Of a stretch of 16,162 nucleotides of DNA, positions 14,780-16,162 are shown piece after piece. The stretch is taken from NCBI GenBank assembly GCA_021736545.1, contig JAIPFS010000012.1, forward strand, positions 1 through 16,162, given 5' to 3'. Numbering within the stretch: the stretch's first letter is position 1; every line of letters starts with the position of its first letter. Made by a program: the position numbers and the translations under genes. The stretch is from Spirochaetia bacterium (GTDB lineage: Bacteria; Spirochaetota; Spirochaetia; PWKH01). Below the pieces are notes generated by a model, which made no database searches, had not been told where the DNA came from, and worked only from the letters and a program-made list of their open reading frames with translations.

Positions 14780-16102
14780 ATGAAACGAAAGTTCTATGTG
14801 TTCGGCGCCGGATTAGTCTTCTTATTCCTGCTGAGTCCTGCTCAGCTATTTGCTGATGAAGTAAGCGAGACCTTAGTCCTGCATCAGGATGCAATTGACA
14901 TGATTTGGTTGATTATGGCTGCAGCTTTAGTTTTTTTCATGCAGGCTGGTTTTGCCTTAGTCGAAATGGGATTGACCAGAGCAAAAAATGCCGGAAATAT
15001 CATCATGAAAAACCTTATGGATTTTTCTGTCGGAGCTGTTTTTTTCTGGGCAATCGGATGGGCTCTCATGTACGGTGATTCACTATCAGGAATTATCGGG
15101 ACATCGCAGTTTTTCATTCCTAAGGCTGATTCTACTCTCTATCGAGACTGGATGTTTCAGGTAGTATTCGCAGCAACCGCAGCAACCATTGTTTCCGGTT
15201 CCATGGCTGAACGCACCAAATTCAAAGCATATCTTGTATACAGCATATTTATCAGCGGTTTAATATATCCCATTTCAGGACATTGGATCTGGGGCGGCGG
15301 CTGGCTCGGCAGCATGGGATTTCATGATTTTGCTGGATCGACGGTAGTCCATTCAGTCGGCGGCTGGGCGGCTTTGATGGGGGCTCTTATCCTTGGTCCA
15401 AGGATTGGTAAATATGTTAAAGTTAACGGCACAACTTCTGTTAAGGCAATTCCAGGTCATAATCTACCATTAGCTAGCGCCGGCGTATTCTTCCTTTGGT
15501 TCGGCTGGTACGGATTCAATGCAGGATCAACTTTGAGCGGAACTGATTTGTCTATTGCTTCTGTTGCCGTAACGACTACCTTGGGAGCTTCCGGCGGGGC
15601 AATTGCCGCAATGATAACTTCATGGTTTCAGTTTAAAAAACCTGAAGTGAGCATGTCCTTGAATGGAGCTTTAGCAGGTTTAGTTGGAATAACTGCTCCT
15701 ACGGCTGTTGTTTCCCCGCTCGGAGCCTTGATTATCGGACTTATTGCAGGGATCATTGTTGTTTTTTCCGTAGAGTTTTTTGATAAAGTTCTACATATTG
15801 ATGATCCTGTAGGCGCTATTTCAGTTCATGGGGTATGCGGAGTCTGGGGAACAATTGCAGTAGGTCTTTTTGATACATCGAATGGATTTTTTTATACAGG
15901 CAGTTTCAGTCAGCTTGGGATTCAGGCTCTTGGAGTCATAAGTGTCTTTATCTGGGTTGTTATTTCAGCCGGAATTGTTTTCTATGCCATTAAAAAAACC
16001 ATGGGGCTTCGTGTAACTGAAGATGAAGAATTAACTGGTCTAGACCTCATGGAGCACGGAAGTGAATCTTACAGCGGTTTTCAGATTTTCACTAATGTAT
16101 GA
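14780..16102 (+). CDS. amtB: Ammonium transporter (Amt family)
   Basis: Trimeric membrane channel for ammonium uptake. The 440-residue precursor starts with a signal peptide (basic MKRK, hydrophobic core to ~22, likely cleavage after LFA25) and about 11 transmembrane helices follow. Key residues: FFMQAGFALVEMGLTRAKN (52-70), Asp183 in FHDFAGSTVVH for ammonium recruitment, and the twin pore histidines His191 (TVVHSVGG) and His350 (ISVHGVCG), with FGWYGFNAGS (241-250) and DDPVGAIS (341-348). The C-terminal tail GLRVTEDEELTGLDLMEHG is the cytoplasmic segment that GlnK/PII proteins contact, so PII control is likely. AAGGAG lies 6 bp before the ATG. Expression should depend on sigma-54 and, by position, on the NifA-like protein upstream. 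Confidence 0.96.
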   Translation: MKRKFYVFGAGLVFLFLLSPAQLFADEVSETLVLHQDAIDMIWLIMAAALVFFMQAGFALVEMGLTRAKNAGNIIMKNLMDFSVGAVFFWAIGWALMYGDSLSGIIGTSQFFIPKADSTLYRDWMFQVVFAATAATIVSGSMAERTKFKAYLVYSIFISGLIYPISGHWIWGGGWLGSMGFHDFAGSTVVHSVGGWAALMGALILGPRIGKYVKVNGTTSVKAIPGHNLPLASAGVFFLWFGWYGFNAGSTLSGTDLSIASVAVTTTLGASGGAIAAMITSWFQFKKPEVSMSLNGALAGLVGITAPTAVVSPLGALIIGLIAGIIVVFSVEFFDKVLHIDDPVGAISVHGVCGVWGTIAVGLFDTSNGFFYTGSFSQLGIQALGVISVFIWVVISAGIVFYAIKKTMGLRVTEDEELTGLDLMEHGSESYSGFQIFTNV

Positions 16103-16162
16103 TTTTACATAAATTGTAAAAATGTATTAACACTGAAAATACTTACATTTTAAGAGGAGTAG
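16103..16162 (+). promoter_or_regulatory. amtB 3' spacer with inverted repeat and ribosome binding site for a following gene
   Basis: TTTTACA-TAAAT-TGTAAAA (16104-16122 approximately) is a perfect 7-bp inverted repeat that continues into TAAAAATGTA; the related TACATTTTAA follows at 16143-16152. The last bases contain AGAGGAG (16153-16159), a strong Shine-Dalgarno whose start codon must lie just past the window. By precedent in amt operons the next gene would be glnK/glnB, but this is not visible. Confidence 0.5.

Noticed and set aside
1..16162. CRISPR array, tRNA/rRNA, prophage, insertion sequence or toxin-antitoxin pair
   Set aside because: No spaced repeats, RNA gene signatures, transposase or integrase motifs, or small paired genes were found on either strand.

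Overview
The window is a gene-dense bacterial chromosome segment of about 42% GC by eye, with short intergenic gaps and no rRNA, tRNA, CRISPR array, phage gene or insertion sequence that I could see. Protein style suggests an anaerobic or facultative spirochaete: an acetate-type phosphotransacetylase, an RsmA with a long spirochaete-like N-terminus, a short ComEC, a DUF362-ferredoxin protein and a NifA-like regulator. That assignment is an inference from family resemblance, not from a marker gene.

Left part (1-4357): a 5'-complete, 3'-truncated prephenate/arogenate dehydrogenase gene (tyrA-like, minus strand, running off the left edge) is divergent from pta (phosphotransacetylase). pta ends in a clear intrinsic terminator that abuts the end of rsmA (16S rRNA dimethyltransferase, minus). 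Upstream of rsmA is a ComEC-type DNA-channel gene without the usual C-terminal metallo-beta-lactamase domain. The two reading frames overlap by 113 bp.

Middle part (4478-10738): an unrecognised two-helix membrane protein, probably on a leaderless mRNA, is divergent from an alpha/beta hydrolase (carboxylesterase type). The hydrolase converges on a phosphoglucomutase/phosphomannomutase with a 32-bp 3' overlap. Upstream of the mutase is a HAD phosphatase of the phosphoglycolate phosphatase type, with two hairpins in the gap, one terminator-like. Then come a DUF362 protein with two C-terminal 4Fe-4S motifs, an intergenic region carrying two different 11-bp tandem repeats, and a small membrane protein of the COG2426 'small multidrug export' family.

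Right part (10847-16162): a Rep/PcrA/UvrD-type DNA helicase starting with TTG is followed by a nitrogen-control unit. This unit has a NifA-like sigma-54 activator (GAF, AAA+ with GAFTGA, NifA-type HTH), a near-perfect sigma-54 -24/-12 promoter, and amtB (ammonium transporter with signal peptide). A strong ribosome binding site at the right edge points to a further gene, by precedent a PII protein (glnK/glnB). A 12-bp palindrome TACAAAAATGTA occurs just before the regulator gene, again over its stop codon, and once more (11/12, inverted) 30 bp downstream, about 225-255 bp upstream of the sigma-54 transcription start. I read these as the regulator's own enhancer and autoregulatory sites. This uncatalogued-looking regulatory circuit is the most interesting content of the window.
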